From positions 88,006 to 152,005 of the forward strand of contig NZ_SRKY01000006.1 of assembly GCF_004803475.1 (NCBI RefSeq): DNA of 64,000 bases, written 5' to 3'. The DNA is from Aliishimia ponticola. GTDB taxonomy: Bacteria; Pseudomonadota; Alphaproteobacteria; Rhodobacterales; Rhodobacteraceae. Positions 1-9,502 of the stretch are shown here, piece after piece. A model generated the notes under the pieces. It searched no databases and had not been told where the DNA came from. It worked only from the letters and a program-made list of their open reading frames with translations. Every line of letters begins with the position of its first letter. Position 1 is the first letter of the stretch. Made by a program: the position numbers and the translations under genes.

Positions 1-48
1 GACAGCGACCACGGGGTCAGCCTTGAGAAAGGGAATCCAACGTTTCAT
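1..48 (-). CDS. S49-family peptidase (SppA-like), N-terminal fragment
   Basis: Only the first 16 codons lie in the window; the gene runs off the left edge. The start ATG is at 46-48 on the complement and the visible protein begins MKRWIPFLKADPVVAV, which resembles the opening of the short S49 signal-peptide peptidases of Rhodobacterales, where a basic and hydrophobic start leads into a VVAV-type strand. The family cleaves leftover signal peptides at the cytoplasmic membrane. With so few residues this is a guess from the N-terminal style; no catalytic residue can be seen. Confidence 0.4.
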   Translation of the reverse strand, partial: MKRWIPFLKADPVVAV

Positions 49-146
49 GCAAAGCCATTTAGAAGGCTGTTGCACGGCAAACAAGGCTTGGCGACCGGAT
101 CACACGAAATAACGATGCGCTGCGACATTGCCCGCACCGACTGCGC

Positions 147-908
147 TTACTCCCGTATCCGCCAACCGGTCTTGAAGATCAGCCCGATCACACCGACACA
201 AATGCCGGTAAACAGCGCAATTGCCCCCAGCGATGCCAGGACCGGCACATCGGACAGGCCGAAGAAAGCCCAACGAAAGCCGGAGACCAGATAAACCACC
301 GGATTGAACATCGACACCCCCTGCCAGAACGGCGGCAGCATGGAAATCGAGTAGAAAGAGCCCCCCAGGAACACCAGCGGCGTGACGATCAGCAGCGGGA
401 CGAGTTGCAGTTGTTCGAAGTTTTTCGCCCAGATGCCGATGATGAAGCCCAACAGCGCAAAACTGATGCAGGTCAGCACGAGGAAGGCGACCATGGCCAG
501 CGGGTGCTGGATCGTGATGTCGACGAAGAAAAACGAGGTGATGAGGATGATAATCCCGATGAACAGCGCCTTTGTGGCCGCAGCCCCGACATAGCCGATC
601 ACGATCTCAAGGAAGTTGATCGGGGCCGATAGCAGCTCGTAAATCGTGCCAATGAATTTCGGAAAGTAGATGCCGAAAGAGGCGTTGGAAATCGCCTGCG
701 TCATTACGGTCAGCATGACCAGTCCGGGCACGATGAACGCGCCATAGCTCACGCCCTCCACCTGATCGATGCGCGATCCGATGGCCGCGCCGAAGACAAC
801 GAAATAAAGCGACGTAGAGATGACAGGCGATACGAAGCTTTGCAAAAGCGTGCGGAAGAACCGCGACATCTCGTAAAGGTAGATCGAACGAATGGCCGCC
901 CAGTTCAT
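147..908 (-). CDS. ABC-2 type exporter permease
   Basis: The 253-residue protein has about six hydrophobic membrane segments and the ABC-2 permease layout (YadH/NodJ-like): a short cytoplasmic N-terminus, paired helices, and a conserved region near residues 165-195 with the [18 protein letters not shown] sequence typical of drug or polysaccharide exporters. It would form the membrane channel of an ABC exporter driven by the adjacent ATPase. Its ATG overlaps the ATPase stop as ATGA, so the two are translationally coupled. The substrate cannot be inferred from sequence. Confidence 0.85.
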   Translation of the reverse strand: MNWAAIRSIYLYEMSRFFRTLLQSFVSPVISTSLYFVVFGAAIGSRIDQVEGVSYGAFIVPGLVMLTVMTQAISNASFGIYFPKFIGTIYELLSAPINFLEIVIGYVGAAATKALFIGIIILITSFFFVDITIQHPLAMVAFLVLTCISFALLGFIIGIWAKNFEQLQLVPLLIVTPLVFLGGSFYSISMLPPFWQGVSMFNPVVYLVSGFRWAFFGLSDVPVLASLGAIALFTGICVGVIGLIFKTGWRIRE

Positions 909-1840
909 GCCGCGTCCTTTCCATCATGCACCAGCCCGACGAAGATTTCCTCAAGGCTCGATTGCCGGGTTTCCACATCCGAAAGCTGCAGCCCGGCCTC
1001 CGACATCGCGGAAAGCAGTGACGTGATGCCGGTGCGTTCCGCGCGGGTGTCGTAGGTATAGGTCAGTGTCTTGCCGTTCTCGCTGAGCGTCAGGTCATAC
1101 GAGGCGAGCAGTTCCGGGATCGTGTCGATCGGGGCTGTGATCTGCACGGCGAGTTCCTTTTTGCCCATACGCGCCATCAGGGCGGTCTTGTCTTCGACCA
1201 GAAGCAATTCGCCCTTGTTGATGACGCCCACGCGATCCGCAATCGCTTCGGCCTCTTCGATGTAGTGGGTGGTCAGAATGATGGTGACGCCGCTTTGCTT
1301 CAGCGTCGCCACGATATCCCACATATCCTTGCGCAATTCGACATCGACCCCGGCGGTCGGCTCATCCAGAAACAACACGCGCGGCTCATGCGCCAGCGCC
1401 TTGGCAATCAGGACACGGCGCTTCATGCCGCCGGACAGTTCCTTCACCTGATTGTCCTTCTTGTCCCAAAGGCTCAACTGGCGCAGAACGGTTTCAACGA
1501 TCTTGTCCTTGCGCGGCAGACCGAACAGCCCGCGCGAGAACCGCACCGTGTTGACGACCGTTTCAAAGGGTTCGAGGTTGATCTCTTGCGGGACCAGCCC
1601 GATCATCGACCGTGCTGCCCGAAAATCGGTTTCGATATCATGGCCGCCCACGGTCACATTGCCGGAGGTCGCCGTGGTGATCCCGCAGATCGTGGAAATC
1701 AGCGTGGTTTTCCCCGCGCCATTCGGACCGAGCAGCGCGATGATTTCACCTTCTTCGATATCCAGATCCACGCCCTTGAGCGCCTCGAAACCGTTTGCAT
1801 AGGCCTTTCGCAGCCCGCGCACCTGAAGAATTGCTGACAT
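905..1840 (-). CDS. ABC transporter ATP-binding protein (exporter type)
   Basis: A 311-residue ATPase starting [14 protein letters not shown]. Walker A is GPNGAGKTT (about residue 38), the signature is LSGGMKRR, Walker B is [12 protein letters not shown] and the switch His is in TTHYIEEAE. This is the CcmA/YadG class that energises ABC-2 permeases, and the permease follows with an ATGA overlap. The ATG at 1840 was chosen because it sits just before the conserved first strand; the frame stays open far upstream but that part is antisense to the EamA gene and is not coding. Confidence 0.88.
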   Translation of the reverse strand: MSAILQVRGLRKAYANGFEALKGVDLDIEEGEIIALLGPNGAGKTTLISTICGITTATSGNVTVGGHDIETDFRAARSMIGLVPQEINLEPFETVVNTVRFSRGLFGLPRKDKIVETVLRQLSLWDKKDNQVKELSGGMKRRVLIAKALAHEPRVLFLDEPTAGVDVELRKDMWDIVATLKQSGVTIILTTHYIEEAEAIADRVGVINKGELLLVEDKTALMARMGKKELAVQITAPIDTIPELLASYDLTLSENGKTLTYTYDTRAERTGITSLLSAMSEAGLQLSDVETRQSSLEEIFVGLVHDGKDAA

Positions 1841-1975
1841 GATCGCCTCCGTTCGCGCGCCCAGACCTATCGCCACGCGCCACAATGCAACACCCCAATC
1901 CTTGCACAAGTCGCTCTTCTCGTCTGCGGAAACGATTCCGCGTGACTTGGCCTGCCCCTGTGCTACCGATCGCGC

Positions 1976-2959
1976 ATGTCCGATAACGCGCATAACAGAC
2001 CCGGTCTGGGCATCATCTTCGTCCTTGCGGGCGTCATCGCCATCTCGGTGAACGATCTGCTGATCAAGCAACTGTCCGGCGGCTACCCGCTGCACCAATC
2101 GGTATTCCTGCGGTCCGGGATCGGCATCCTTTTTACGCTGGTGCTGGTGCAATATGAGGGTGGCTGGTCGATCCTGAAGACCCGGCGGCCCTTTGTTCAT
2201 GCGCTGCGCGGGCTGCTGATCGTCATTGCCAACCTGTCGTATTTCGCCGCACTGGCCGCGCTGCCCCTGGCGGATGCGACCGCGCTGTTCTTCGTTGCGC
2301 CGCTGTTCATCACATTGCTGTCGATCCCGATGCTGGGCGAAAAGGTCGGACCAATGCGGCTGGGCGCGGTGGCTGTGGGGTTTGCGGGGGTGGTCCTGAT
2401 GCAGCGACCTTGGGCAGGGTCCGCCGCGCTGGAGGTGCCGCGCATCGTCTTGCTGCTGCCGGTTCTGTCGGCGCTGACCTACGCGCTGAACCAAATCCTG
2501 ACGCGGCGTCTTGGAGTGGAAAGCAAAGCCTCTGCGATGTCGGTCTATATACAAGTCACCTTCATCATCGTGTCACTGGGGTTCTACGCCGTCGCCGGAG
2601 ATGGCCGCTTTGCCGAAGGGCAGACGAATGAAAGCGTGATCTTCCTGCTGCGCGCGTGGCGGTGGCCCACGCCAGAGGACTGGCCATACTTCATCGCGCT
2701 TGGCGTCAATTCCGCCATCATCGGCTATTGCCTCAGTCAAGCCTATCGCCTTGCCGATGCAGCGACGGTGGCGCCTTATGAATATGTCGGTTTGCCGCTT
2801 GCGGTGCTGTGGGGCTGGGTCGTCTTTGCCGAGCTGCCGACATGGGAAGTCTGGGTCGGGATTGCGCTGATCCTCGGTTCTGGACTGTTCGTGTTCCTGC
2901 GCGAGCAGCAAAAAGCCCGCGCCATTGCCCGATCTACCCGGATCAGGGGCCGTTATTGA
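1976..2959 (+). CDS. EamA/DMT-family transporter
   Basis: The 327-residue protein has ten predicted hydrophobic helices arranged as two EamA repeats (roughly residues 12-145 and 165-310). This is the drug/metabolite transporter superfamily that exports or imports small metabolites across the inner membrane. It starts at ATG 1976 with [15 protein letters not shown] and diverges from the ABC exporter across a 135-bp gap in which no clear promoter was assigned. The substrate is unknown; members range from amino-acid exporters to S-adenosylmethionine carriers. Confidence 0.85.
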   Translation: MSDNAHNRPGLGIIFVLAGVIAISVNDLLIKQLSGGYPLHQSVFLRSGIGILFTLVLVQYEGGWSILKTRRPFVHALRGLLIVIANLSYFAALAALPLADATALFFVAPLFITLLSIPMLGEKVGPMRLGAVAVGFAGVVLMQRPWAGSAALEVPRIVLLLPVLSALTYALNQILTRRLGVESKASAMSVYIQVTFIIVSLGFYAVAGDGRFAEGQTNESVIFLLRAWRWPTPEDWPYFIALGVNSAIIGYCLSQAYRLADAATVAPYEYVGLPLAVLWGWVVFAELPTWEVWVGIALILGSGLFVFLREQQKARAIARSTRIRGRY

Positions 2960-3031
2960 ACCAGGCAGGCAGCGTTAGGGTAATGGAAATCACCTGCGTG
3001 CATGGTGCACCCGATTCCAACGGAGGCGCGC

Positions 3032-3448
3032 ATGACACCCGAGCAGATCAAGCTTGTTCAGACGAATTTCGGAATGATCTTCCCGATCAAGATGAAACTC
3101 GCGCAGTCCTTCTATGACCATCTGTTCGAAATCGCGCCCGAAGTCCGCCCCCTCTTTCCAGAGAACATGCAGCATCAGCGCGAAAAGCTGGCCGATACGC
3201 TGGCCTTCGTGGTGCGCAACCTGAACAATAGCGAAGAACTGATCTTGTCGGTGTCCGGGCTGGCGCGGCGGCATCGCGGGTATGAGGCCAAGCCGGAACA
3301 TTTCGATCCGGTCGGCATCGCACTGATCCACGCGCTTGATATCCATACGCCGGGGGGGCTGAGCGACGATGCGCGCAGCGCATGGGCCACAGCCTACGGC
3401 ATGATCGTGGACGCGATGCTGCCCAAGATGCTTGACGGGGCGGCCTGA
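3032..3448 (+). CDS. single-domain globin
   Basis: A 138-residue haem globin beginning MTPEQIKLVQTNF. The ATG at 3032 is preceded by GGAGG at 3022-3026; an upstream in-frame start has no ribosome site. The LARRHRGY segment carries the expected proximal His, followed by the PEHFDPVG turn seen in bacterial haemoglobins. There is no reductase domain, so it is a stand-alone globin that would bind oxygen or nitric oxide in the cytoplasm. It stands alone between the permease and the convergent iacI. Confidence 0.8.
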   Translation: MTPEQIKLVQTNFGMIFPIKMKLAQSFYDHLFEIAPEVRPLFPENMQHQREKLADTLAFVVRNLNNSEELILSVSGLARRHRGYEAKPEHFDPVGIALIHALDIHTPGGLSDDARSAWATAYGMIVDAMLPKMLDGAA

Positions 3449-3526
3449 TCCGCCCCGATCCGCCCCGGTCCCCCGCGCTGACTGCCTGTCACAGCGCCAC
3501 ACTTCGCGGCGCGCATGATCCCTTGC

Positions 3527-4090
3527 CTATGGCCGCATCAGGACAGAAGTCGATGGGTAATCCGACGCCCATGTGGGTGCCAAGGGTGCAATGAAGACGT
3601 TTTCCGTCCGGTTCTGGGTAAACCGCCAGATACCATCCTCGCATTTGCGGAACCGGTTAAACAGCCGCGACGACCGCAGCATCGCCTTGCCGTCCGAAAA
3701 CAGCCAGGGCTGCATATGGACCCAGTTGCCCTCGGCCGTCATCGCATCGGGCGCCACACGGATTTGTTCCGACGTCAGGTAGTGACAGTTCAGAATGAGC
3801 GCCGGATCGGTCTTCCCCGCCCAGAAGGCCTGAAAATGCGCCTTGATCGCGTCCCAGCCCTCGGCGCGACCGAATTGCCCGTCGTAATATTCCCCAACAC
3901 CCTCCCAAACCGCCTCTGGCGCGAAAAGCTCCATGATCCGGTCAATCCGCTCCGCATCGGAGTTCGTGCCAAATTCCGGGTTGGGCGTATCGCATAAGAA
4001 CATGTAGCGGGCCTGAAGGCGGCGCACCTCTGCCTCTGCCTCAAGGGTCGCGATTCGGGATTCCAAAGCGGAAATTCGGTCATCAGTCAT
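3527..4090 (-). CDS. iacI: SnoaL/NTF2-like protein of the auxin-degradation cluster (IacI-like)
   Basis: A 187-residue protein with an N-terminal helix (ISALESRIATLEAEAEVRRL) followed by an NTF2/SnoaL-type fold: the RYMFLCDT start, an FAPEAVWEG strand, and NRFRKCEDGIWRF near the C-terminus. Known iac clusters encode such a SnoaL-like protein, IacI, of undefined role. Here it is transcribed away from iacH across a 165-bp shared promoter region containing the predicted IacR operator. Calling it iacI rests on family plus neighbourhood; a dioxygenase-beta-like or dehydratase-like protein of other function is possible. The ribosome site is GAGAGG before ATG 4090. Confidence 0.65.
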   Translation of the reverse strand: MTDDRISALESRIATLEAEAEVRRLQARYMFLCDTPNPEFGTNSDAERIDRIMELFAPEAVWEGVGEYYDGQFGRAEGWDAIKAHFQAFWAGKTDPALILNCHYLTSEQIRVAPDAMTAEGNWVHMQPWLFSDGKAMLRSSRLFNRFRKCEDGIWRFTQNRTENVFIAPLAPTWASDYPSTSVLMRP

Positions 4091-4180
4091 AGGTTTCGCC
4101 TCTCATCTGCGGGGTTTTTAATCACTTGCCCCAAGGAATGCGCAAAGCCGGTGATTATTTCAATATTCACGTAAAAATTC

Positions 4181-4208
4181 TTGACCGGTTTTGGCGTTGC
4201 GGTAATTT
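4181..4208 (+). promoter_or_regulatory. predicted iacH promoter
   Basis: TTGACC at 4181-4186 and TAATTT at 4203-4208 are separated by 16 bp, lying 48 bp before the iacH start. The -10 element lies inside the palindrome at 4196-4217, the placement expected for repression by a MarR protein. Confidence 0.5.
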
Positions 4209-4217
4209 TACCGTAAC
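4196..4217. promoter_or_regulatory. predicted IacR operator, site 1
   Basis: A 22-bp imperfect palindrome, left half GTTGCGGTAAT and right half TTTACCGTAAC, with 9 of 11 positions symmetric. It lies in the iacI-iacH divergent region and overlaps the iacH -10. It matches the palindrome at 11137-11158 at 18 of 22 positions, with identical symmetry. A MarR-family regulator gene lies at the end of the same cluster. MarR dimers bind palindromes of this size; that IacR binds this one is inference. Confidence 0.65.
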
Positions 4218-4255
4218 TGGCGTCGACTGAACGCACAACAAGCCACAGGGAAAAA

Positions 4256-5413
4256 ATGACGGTAGCCGAACAGGATAACTGCGCTTTGGCGCACTCTCTA
4301 GACATGGGCGGAGACGGCCTGAGAGTGGTCGTGAAAGACTGTATCGACATTAAAGGGACCGTTAGCGCCTGTGGATCTGCCGCATTGATGGACCGCCCCG
4401 CGGCGACGCGAAATGCGTCTGTCGTCGATGCGTTGCTGGGCAAGGGCTGCAAGATCACCGGCAAGGCCAATATGCACGAACTCGCCTTCGGGATGACCGG
4501 GGTGAATGCCACGTTCGGAACGCCCGTGAACCCGCGCTGGCCGGACCGAATTCCCGGTGGATCGTCCTCGGGCTCCGCCGTGGCGGTTGCTGCCGGGCTC
4601 TGCGATTTCGCCGTGGGCACCGATACTGGCGGGTCGGTCCGACAGCCTGCGATCTGCTGCGGCGTCTTTGGGATCAAACCGACATATGGCCGGATCAGCC
4701 GGGAAGGATGCCACCCGGCGGATAGCACGCTGGATTGCGTGGGCGTTATGGCCCGGACGGCCGAGATGCTGACCAACGGGATGGAGGCGATCGACCCCAG
4801 CTTTACCCGCCATGTGCTGACCAAGGCCCCGCGCATTGCCCGCGTCAAAAGCGAGGTCGAACCAAGCCTGGGGCACAAGCTGGTCTATAGCCTGATGGAG
4901 AGCCTGCCCGAAGTTGGATATGTCGCCCTACCGCGCATGGCAGAGGCGTTCGACGCCGCGATGACCCTGATTTCCTGGGAAGCTGCCCGCGCCTATGGTC
5001 CGCTGGCAGAAGCTGATGCGCCGTTGGGGGCAGATATCCGCGCGCGCCTGCAAGCCGCCGCCGCAATCCCCGATGACGCACGCCGCGCCGCCGAGGACAC
5101 CCGCGCCGCGTTCACGCAGGACGTCGACGCGCTGCTGGAAGACTACGACATCCTCATGACCCCGGCCCTGCCGATGATACCGCCCACATTGATCGCGGCC
5201 AAAGACCCGGCAACCGTTCTACCACTCACCGCGATGCTGCGCCCTTTCAACCTTAGCGGCCACCCGGCCCTTGTGCTCCCCGTCGCGGTCGGCCCTGAAC
5301 GTCTGCCTGCCGGGCTTCAGTTGATCGGCCGCAAGGGCGAGGACGCGGAACTGTGCGCAGCCGCCGAATGGATGACCAAGACTTTGGCAATTTTCCAAGA
5401 AATGGAGGCTTGA
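4256..5413 (+). CDS. iacH: amidase of indole-3-acetate degradation (IacH-like)
   Basis: A 385-residue amidase-signature hydrolase. The Ser-cisSer-Lys triad is visible: Lys27 in VVKDCID, Ser103 in PGGSSSGSA and the nucleophile Ser127 in DTGGSVRQPA. Family members hydrolyse carboxamides; IacH is the amidase conserved in iac clusters, proposed to act on the oxidised indole lactam or a related amide. It is the first gene of the colinear iacHABCDEFG run and its TGA abuts the ATG of iacA. At 385 residues it is shorter than the 450-500 usual for broad amidases, as IacH-type proteins are. An unrelated amidase cannot be excluded without a search. Confidence 0.75.
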   Translation: MTVAEQDNCALAHSLDMGGDGLRVVVKDCIDIKGTVSACGSAALMDRPAATRNASVVDALLGKGCKITGKANMHELAFGMTGVNATFGTPVNPRWPDRIPGGSSSGSAVAVAAGLCDFAVGTDTGGSVRQPAICCGVFGIKPTYGRISREGCHPADSTLDCVGVMARTAEMLTNGMEAIDPSFTRHVLTKAPRIARVKSEVEPSLGHKLVYSLMESLPEVGYVALPRMAEAFDAAMTLISWEAARAYGPLAEADAPLGADIRARLQAAAAIPDDARRAAEDTRAAFTQDVDALLEDYDILMTPALPMIPPTLIAAKDPATVLPLTAMLRPFNLSGHPALVLPVAVGPERLPAGLQLIGRKGEDAELCAAAEWMTKTLAIFQEMEA

Positions 5414-6553
5414 ATGACAGCCCAACCGGCCTTAGCCGACACCACGAAATCCAAGGAGGAGATCCTTGGCGCAATCCGGGACTGCGCGGCAGAGTTTCAA
5501 AAGCTGCGCCATATCCCCCGCGATGTGGTCGAGGATTTCAAAACGCTCGGCGTATACCGCGCCTTCGTCCCGGCGCGGTTCGGCGGCGATGAACAAAGCC
5601 CCGCCGCGTTCTGCCGCCTGATTGAAGACATCTCTGCTGCTGATGCCTCTGCTGGCTGGGTTGCAAGCTTTGGCGTGTCGGCCACCTATCTGAGCACCCT
5701 GCCCCCCGAAACCTACGCCGCGATTTATGGCGCTGATCCCGATACGGTGTTCGCGGGTGCAATGTTCCCACCGCGTCCGGCCAAGACGGTTCCGGGCGGT
5801 TACGAGATTTCGGGCCAGTGGCCCTGGGGCTCGGGCATCATGGGCGCGGATCTGGCCGGAGTCGGGATCAAGGTGGACGACCAGCAGACGCAGTTGCCGC
5901 TGATTGCGATCATGCCCGCCCATAAGGTCGAGGTCGTGGACACGTGGAACACAATCGGGCTGAGCGCGACCGGATCGCATGACATCAAGGTCGACAAGGT
6001 CGTAGTGCCTCCTGAATGGACCTTTGTGCGCGGCAGCAAGCCCACGATGGACGACCGGATTTTCCGCTATCCGTCGATGGCGTTGGCCTCGCAGGTCTTG
6101 GCGGTGGTTGCCCTTGGGGCAGCACGCGCCGCGCTGGATTTCCTGCATGAGAACAGTGGCCGCCAATCGGTGACAGGTGCCCCGAAACCCGGCGCGCGTC
6201 CTTATTTGCAAAGCGAATATGCCAAGGCCCGTGGGCTGTATCTGGGCGCGCAGGCGCTGTTCTACGATACGCTCGACGCGGCTTATGAAACGCTCGCCCA
6301 TCAAGAGACCGTTGACCGGGATATGCATGTCCAGTTGCGGCTTGTGGCGTCCAAGGCCGCGAAAGACGGCGCTGAGGCAGCCCGCATGGCCTTTGCGCTT
6401 GGCGGCTCAACCGCGATCAACCAAGGCCACCCGCTGGGCCGCCAGATGATCGACGCGGCCAGCGTCGCGCAACATGCATTCCTGAGCGAAGGAACCTGGA
6501 CCGGCGCAGGGGCCGCCATGTTCGATGAACCCACCATGCCCGGCTATCCTTAA
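5414..6553 (+). CDS. iacA: flavin-dependent indole-3-acetate monooxygenase (IacA-like)
   Basis: A 379-residue protein of the acyl-CoA dehydrogenase-fold, group D flavin monooxygenase class. The N-terminal helical domain is residues 15-115, the beta domain starts with the GGYEISGQWPWGSG segment, and the C-terminal helical bundle ends GTWTGAGAAMF. IacA uses reduced flavin from a partner reductase (IacG, encoded downstream) to hydroxylate the indole ring of IAA, the first step of the pathway. It follows iacH with no gap and is followed 11 bp later by iacB behind AAGGAG. Related proteins oxidise phenols or sulfonates, but the gene set around it points to IacA. Confidence 0.78.
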   Translation: MTAQPALADTTKSKEEILGAIRDCAAEFQKLRHIPRDVVEDFKTLGVYRAFVPARFGGDEQSPAAFCRLIEDISAADASAGWVASFGVSATYLSTLPPETYAAIYGADPDTVFAGAMFPPRPAKTVPGGYEISGQWPWGSGIMGADLAGVGIKVDDQQTQLPLIAIMPAHKVEVVDTWNTIGLSATGSHDIKVDKVVVPPEWTFVRGSKPTMDDRIFRYPSMALASQVLAVVALGAARAALDFLHENSGRQSVTGAPKPGARPYLQSEYAKARGLYLGAQALFYDTLDAAYETLAHQETVDRDMHVQLRLVASKAAKDGAEAARMAFALGGSTAINQGHPLGRQMIDAASVAQHAFLSEGTWTGAGAAMFDEPTMPGYP

Positions 6554-6564
6554 GGAGACGATCA

Positions 6565-6933
6565 ATGCCTGATAAAACACCGTTGCGGACGCTTTTGTGC
6601 TTCAATAATCACCCGACCTTCTTCAGCCTTCCGTTCGACCAGATCGGCCCGGTGTGGAAAGCCACGCAGGAGTTGATGATGGGCATCGACCAGATGGACG
6701 GGGTCGAGATCGTCGGAACCTTTGACGATGACCAGACGATGGTCGGCGCCAGCCAAGGCTTCCCCTTCACATGGTATATCCTTGCCGATTTCCCCGACCG
6801 CGACGCGGTTCAGGCGGCCTGCAACCTGCTGCGGACCATCGTGGTCGGCGAAGGCAATGACCGGCTGTGGAAATACATGACCGTCGAGGCGCGCATGGGC
6901 CGCGCCCTTGAAATCCCAACTGAAATCCTGTGA
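6565..6933 (+). CDS. iacB: small conserved protein of the iac cluster (IacB-like)
   Basis: A 122-residue soluble protein (MPDKTPLRTLLCFNNHP...) without a recognised catalytic motif; Trp, Phe and Met side chains cluster in the QGFPFTWYILADFPDRDAV stretch, suggesting a ferredoxin-like alpha-beta barrel of the dimeric type. iac clusters carry a small protein of this size, IacB, directly after iacA, and its role is not established. The ribosome site AAGGAG lies 8 bp before the ATG. Position and size are the main reasons for the name. Confidence 0.62.
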   Translation: MPDKTPLRTLLCFNNHPTFFSLPFDQIGPVWKATQELMMGIDQMDGVEIVGTFDDDQTMVGASQGFPFTWYILADFPDRDAVQAACNLLRTIVVGEGNDRLWKYMTVEARMGRALEIPTEIL

Positions 6934-6949
6934 TCGCCGGGTACTGAAC

Positions 6950-8233
6950 ATGTCTCTAGATACGCCGAAATTCAGTGATCTCGATGCGCTCTACGATGTA
7001 GAGAACGCCAAGGTCGCCACCGAAATGTACGAAGACCCCACGCTCTTTCAGGAAGAGATGGAGCGGATTTTCAAGAAGACCTGGGTGTGGGTCGCCCATG
7101 AAAGCGAGTTTCCCGACAAGGGGTCGTTCAAGCTGTCTCAGGTCGGTCTTGATCCGGTCATCGTGGTGCGCGACCGGAAGGGCAAGATTCACTGCATGGT
7201 GAACCGGTGCCGCCACCGCGCGGCCACGGTCTGCGAGGTCAAGAAGGGCAAGACATCGTCGTTCCAATGCCCCTATCACGGGTGGGGCTACGGGCTGGAC
7301 GGATCGCTGCGCGCGGTGCCCTACCCCGAGCAATACGGCGATGATTTCGACAAGTCCCAGCACGGGATGCTCAAGCTGCGCACGGAATCGCACGAGGGCA
7401 TGGTTTTTGCGACCTTCAACGAGGACGCGGAGCCGCTGGTGGATTTCCTTGGCCCCGAAGTCTGCCGTTACATGACGCTGTTCATGAAGCAGGGCGGCGG
7501 CTTCCCGGTGAAGGTTCTGGGCGAACACCAATTCTCAGTGCCGATGAACTGGAAGGTTCAGTTGGAGAACACGACCGACGCCTACCACTTCCCGATCGTG
7601 CACAAGTCCTTCATGCAGACGCTGGATGAAAAGACCGAAGACCTCTTTGCCTTCATGGAAAAGAACGAGGGCTGGGTCGAAGATCTGGGCAACGGCCATT
7701 CCATCATGATGATGATGCCCGAGCGCGAAGACCTTGACGCCTGCCTTGATGACCCGATTGAGCCGCGCTTTGAGTGGCTGGCCGAGGAAATCCGCAAAGA
7801 GGGCTATAGCGAAGAGCAGGTCAAAAAGATCGTGCTGGCCGTCGGCGGTCCCGGCTTCAACATGAACCTGTTCCCGAATGTGTCGTTCTCGCTGTCCTTC
7901 TTCCGCGTGCTGACCCCGGTCGCCGTGGACAAGACGGAAATCCGGCACATGGCGCTTGGGATGGACGGGGGACCGGCGATTGCCAACCGGACCCGCCTGC
8001 GCCTGCACGAACATTTCCAAGGGCCGATGGGCTTTGGCTCACCCGATGATGCGGAAGTCTGGGAACGGGTGCAGCGCGGCACGCGCGGCGGCGAAGAGCT
8101 TCCGATCCTGGTCAATCGCGGCATCGTCGATGAAGAGCCGGGCGTCATGGGCCCCCGCGGCCACGTGAGTTCCGAAACCGGTATGCGCGCAGCGTACCAG
8201 ATGTGGAAACGCATGATGGACAAGGAGGCCTGA
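6950..8233 (+). CDS. iacC: Rieske ring-hydroxylating dioxygenase, alpha subunit (IacC-like)
   Basis: A 427-residue oxygenase component. The Rieske 2Fe-2S ligands are Cys87-x-His89 and Cys107-x2-His110, and the mononuclear iron site shows the ENTTDAYHFPIVH pattern (Asp/His/His). In the iac pathway IacCD acts late, converting the dioxindole acetate intermediate towards catechol. ATG 6950 (MSLDTPKFSDL) was preferred to an upstream in-frame start that would overlap iacB; its ribosome site is weak, so coupling to iacB is likely. The small subunit follows after 3 bp. Confidence 0.82.
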   Translation: MSLDTPKFSDLDALYDVENAKVATEMYEDPTLFQEEMERIFKKTWVWVAHESEFPDKGSFKLSQVGLDPVIVVRDRKGKIHCMVNRCRHRAATVCEVKKGKTSSFQCPYHGWGYGLDGSLRAVPYPEQYGDDFDKSQHGMLKLRTESHEGMVFATFNEDAEPLVDFLGPEVCRYMTLFMKQGGGFPVKVLGEHQFSVPMNWKVQLENTTDAYHFPIVHKSFMQTLDEKTEDLFAFMEKNEGWVEDLGNGHSIMMMMPEREDLDACLDDPIEPRFEWLAEEIRKEGYSEEQVKKIVLAVGGPGFNMNLFPNVSFSLSFFRVLTPVAVDKTEIRHMALGMDGGPAIANRTRLRLHEHFQGPMGFGSPDDAEVWERVQRGTRGGEELPILVNRGIVDEEPGVMGPRGHVSSETGMRAAYQMWKRMMDKEA

Positions 8234-8236
8234 GCG

Positions 8237-8731
8237 ATGACCGAGATGACCAAACTCGACCCCAAGGCGCTGCTGGCGGATGTGACCGAATTCCTGTGGC
8301 TCGAAGCCGATATGCTGGACCGCAAGGCTTATGGCGATTGGCTGGACCTTTGGCTGACCGAGGGGCTTTATATCCTGCCCATCGGTGACGGCGAGGATTA
8401 CGAGAACCAGCTCAACCTTTGCTATGACGACGACAAGATGCGCCGCAATCGGATTGATCGGTTCAATCGCGGCTTTTCGATCTCTTCTGCGCCGGCAGCC
8501 GATACGGTTCGCACCGTCAGCCGGATCGTGATCGACAGCGCCGAGGGCGACCTGATCAAACTGCGCGCCGCCGAGCACCTGATCGAAGACAAGTTCGGGC
8601 GTCAGCGGATTTGGGCAGCGGACCTGCAATATACGCTCAGGGTCACAGGCGACGGGTTCAAGATCGAACGCAAAATCGCGAAACTTCTCAACTCTGATGG
8701 GATGCTGAATTCGTTCAGCTACTTATTCTGA
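8237..8731 (+). CDS. iacD: ring-hydroxylating dioxygenase, beta subunit (IacD-like)
   Basis: A 164-residue SnoaL-fold beta subunit with the EADMLDRKAYGDWLDLWLTEGLYILP opening typical of Rieske dioxygenase small subunits. It would stabilise the alpha3-beta3 hexamer with IacC; it has no cofactor ligands of its own. AGGAGG at 8223-8228 lies 8 bp before ATG 8237. Its stop shares one base with the iacE start. Confidence 0.8.
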   Translation: MTEMTKLDPKALLADVTEFLWLEADMLDRKAYGDWLDLWLTEGLYILPIGDGEDYENQLNLCYDDDKMRRNRIDRFNRGFSISSAPAADTVRTVSRIVIDSAEGDLIKLRAAEHLIEDKFGRQRIWAADLQYTLRVTGDGFKIERKIAKLLNSDGMLNSFSYLF

Positions 8732-9492
8732 TGGCCAAACCACTTCCCAAGGACATTCAGACCGCTGTTGTCACCGGCGGCGCGCGCGGCTTTGGCGCCG
8801 AAGTCTGCCGCGCGCTTCACAAGGATGGGTATCGCGTCATCATCACCGATGTCGATCCGGGGAAAGAGGCGGCTGCGCTTGCCTCTGAACTCGACCTTGC
8901 TGGCGACACCGGCATGACCGCAACGCTGGATGTCTCCAAGCCCGAAGACTGGCAGCGCGTTCTGGACGAGTGCATCCAGCGCTATGGTTCGGTCGAGGTG
9001 CTGGTGAACAATGCTGCGCGGACCAAGGCGCAGCCGCTGTTCGACATCGACCCGGCCGAGTTCAACGACATCATGGCCGTCAACGCGGGCGGCACCTTTA
9101 CCGGCTGCCTGATCTTTGGCCGTCACTTCAAGGATCGCGGGTATGGGCGGATCGTCAATCTTGCATCGCTGGCAGGCCAGAATGGCGGCACGGCGACAGG
9201 GGCGCATTACGCTGCTTCCAAAGGGGCGATCCTGACATTGACCAAGGTCTTTGCCCGTGATCTGGCCCCGTTCGGCATCACCTGCAACGCCATCGCGCCC
9301 GGCCCGATGGACACACCGATGGTCCGCGCCGTGTTGGGCGAAAATATCGACAAGGCCATCGCAGCTATCCCCGTTGGGCAACTCGGCGATCCCGCCGTTG
9401 TCGCCGAACTTGTCACCACCCTCGCCTCCCCCCGGTCCGCCTTCATCAATGGTGCGTGCTGGGATGTGAATGGCGGGTTGTTCATGCGCTAG
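8731..9492 (+). CDS. iacE: short-chain dehydrogenase (IacE-like)
   Basis: A 253-residue classical SDR: nucleotide-binding TGGARGFG near residue 14, NNAA in place of NNAG, and the catalytic Ser...Tyr-x3-Lys in SLAGQNGG...YAASK. It ends with an NGG...FMR tail. IacE is the SDR that handles an oxindole-acetate intermediate after IacA in the known pathway. The ATG overlaps the iacD stop by one base. Family assignment is firm, the substrate is inferred from the operon. Confidence 0.8.
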   Translation: MAKPLPKDIQTAVVTGGARGFGAEVCRALHKDGYRVIITDVDPGKEAAALASELDLAGDTGMTATLDVSKPEDWQRVLDECIQRYGSVEVLVNNAARTKAQPLFDIDPAEFNDIMAVNAGGTFTGCLIFGRHFKDRGYGRIVNLASLAGQNGGTATGAHYAASKGAILTLTKVFARDLAPFGITCNAIAPGPMDTPMVRAVLGENIDKAIAAIPVGQLGDPAVVAELVTTLASPRSAFINGACWDVNGGLFMR

Positions 9493-9502
9493 TGGACGGA
9501 TC

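Noticed and set aside
1841..2554. N-terminal extension of the ABC ATPase frame by over 230 residues
   Set aside because: It runs antisense through the EamA gene, has no conserved sequence, and the ATPase fold begins at the ATG at 1840.
3449..4255. Left attachment site matching the tRNA-Arg 3' end
   Set aside because: No copy of the tRNA 3' sequence was found on reading this region and no integrase gene is present.
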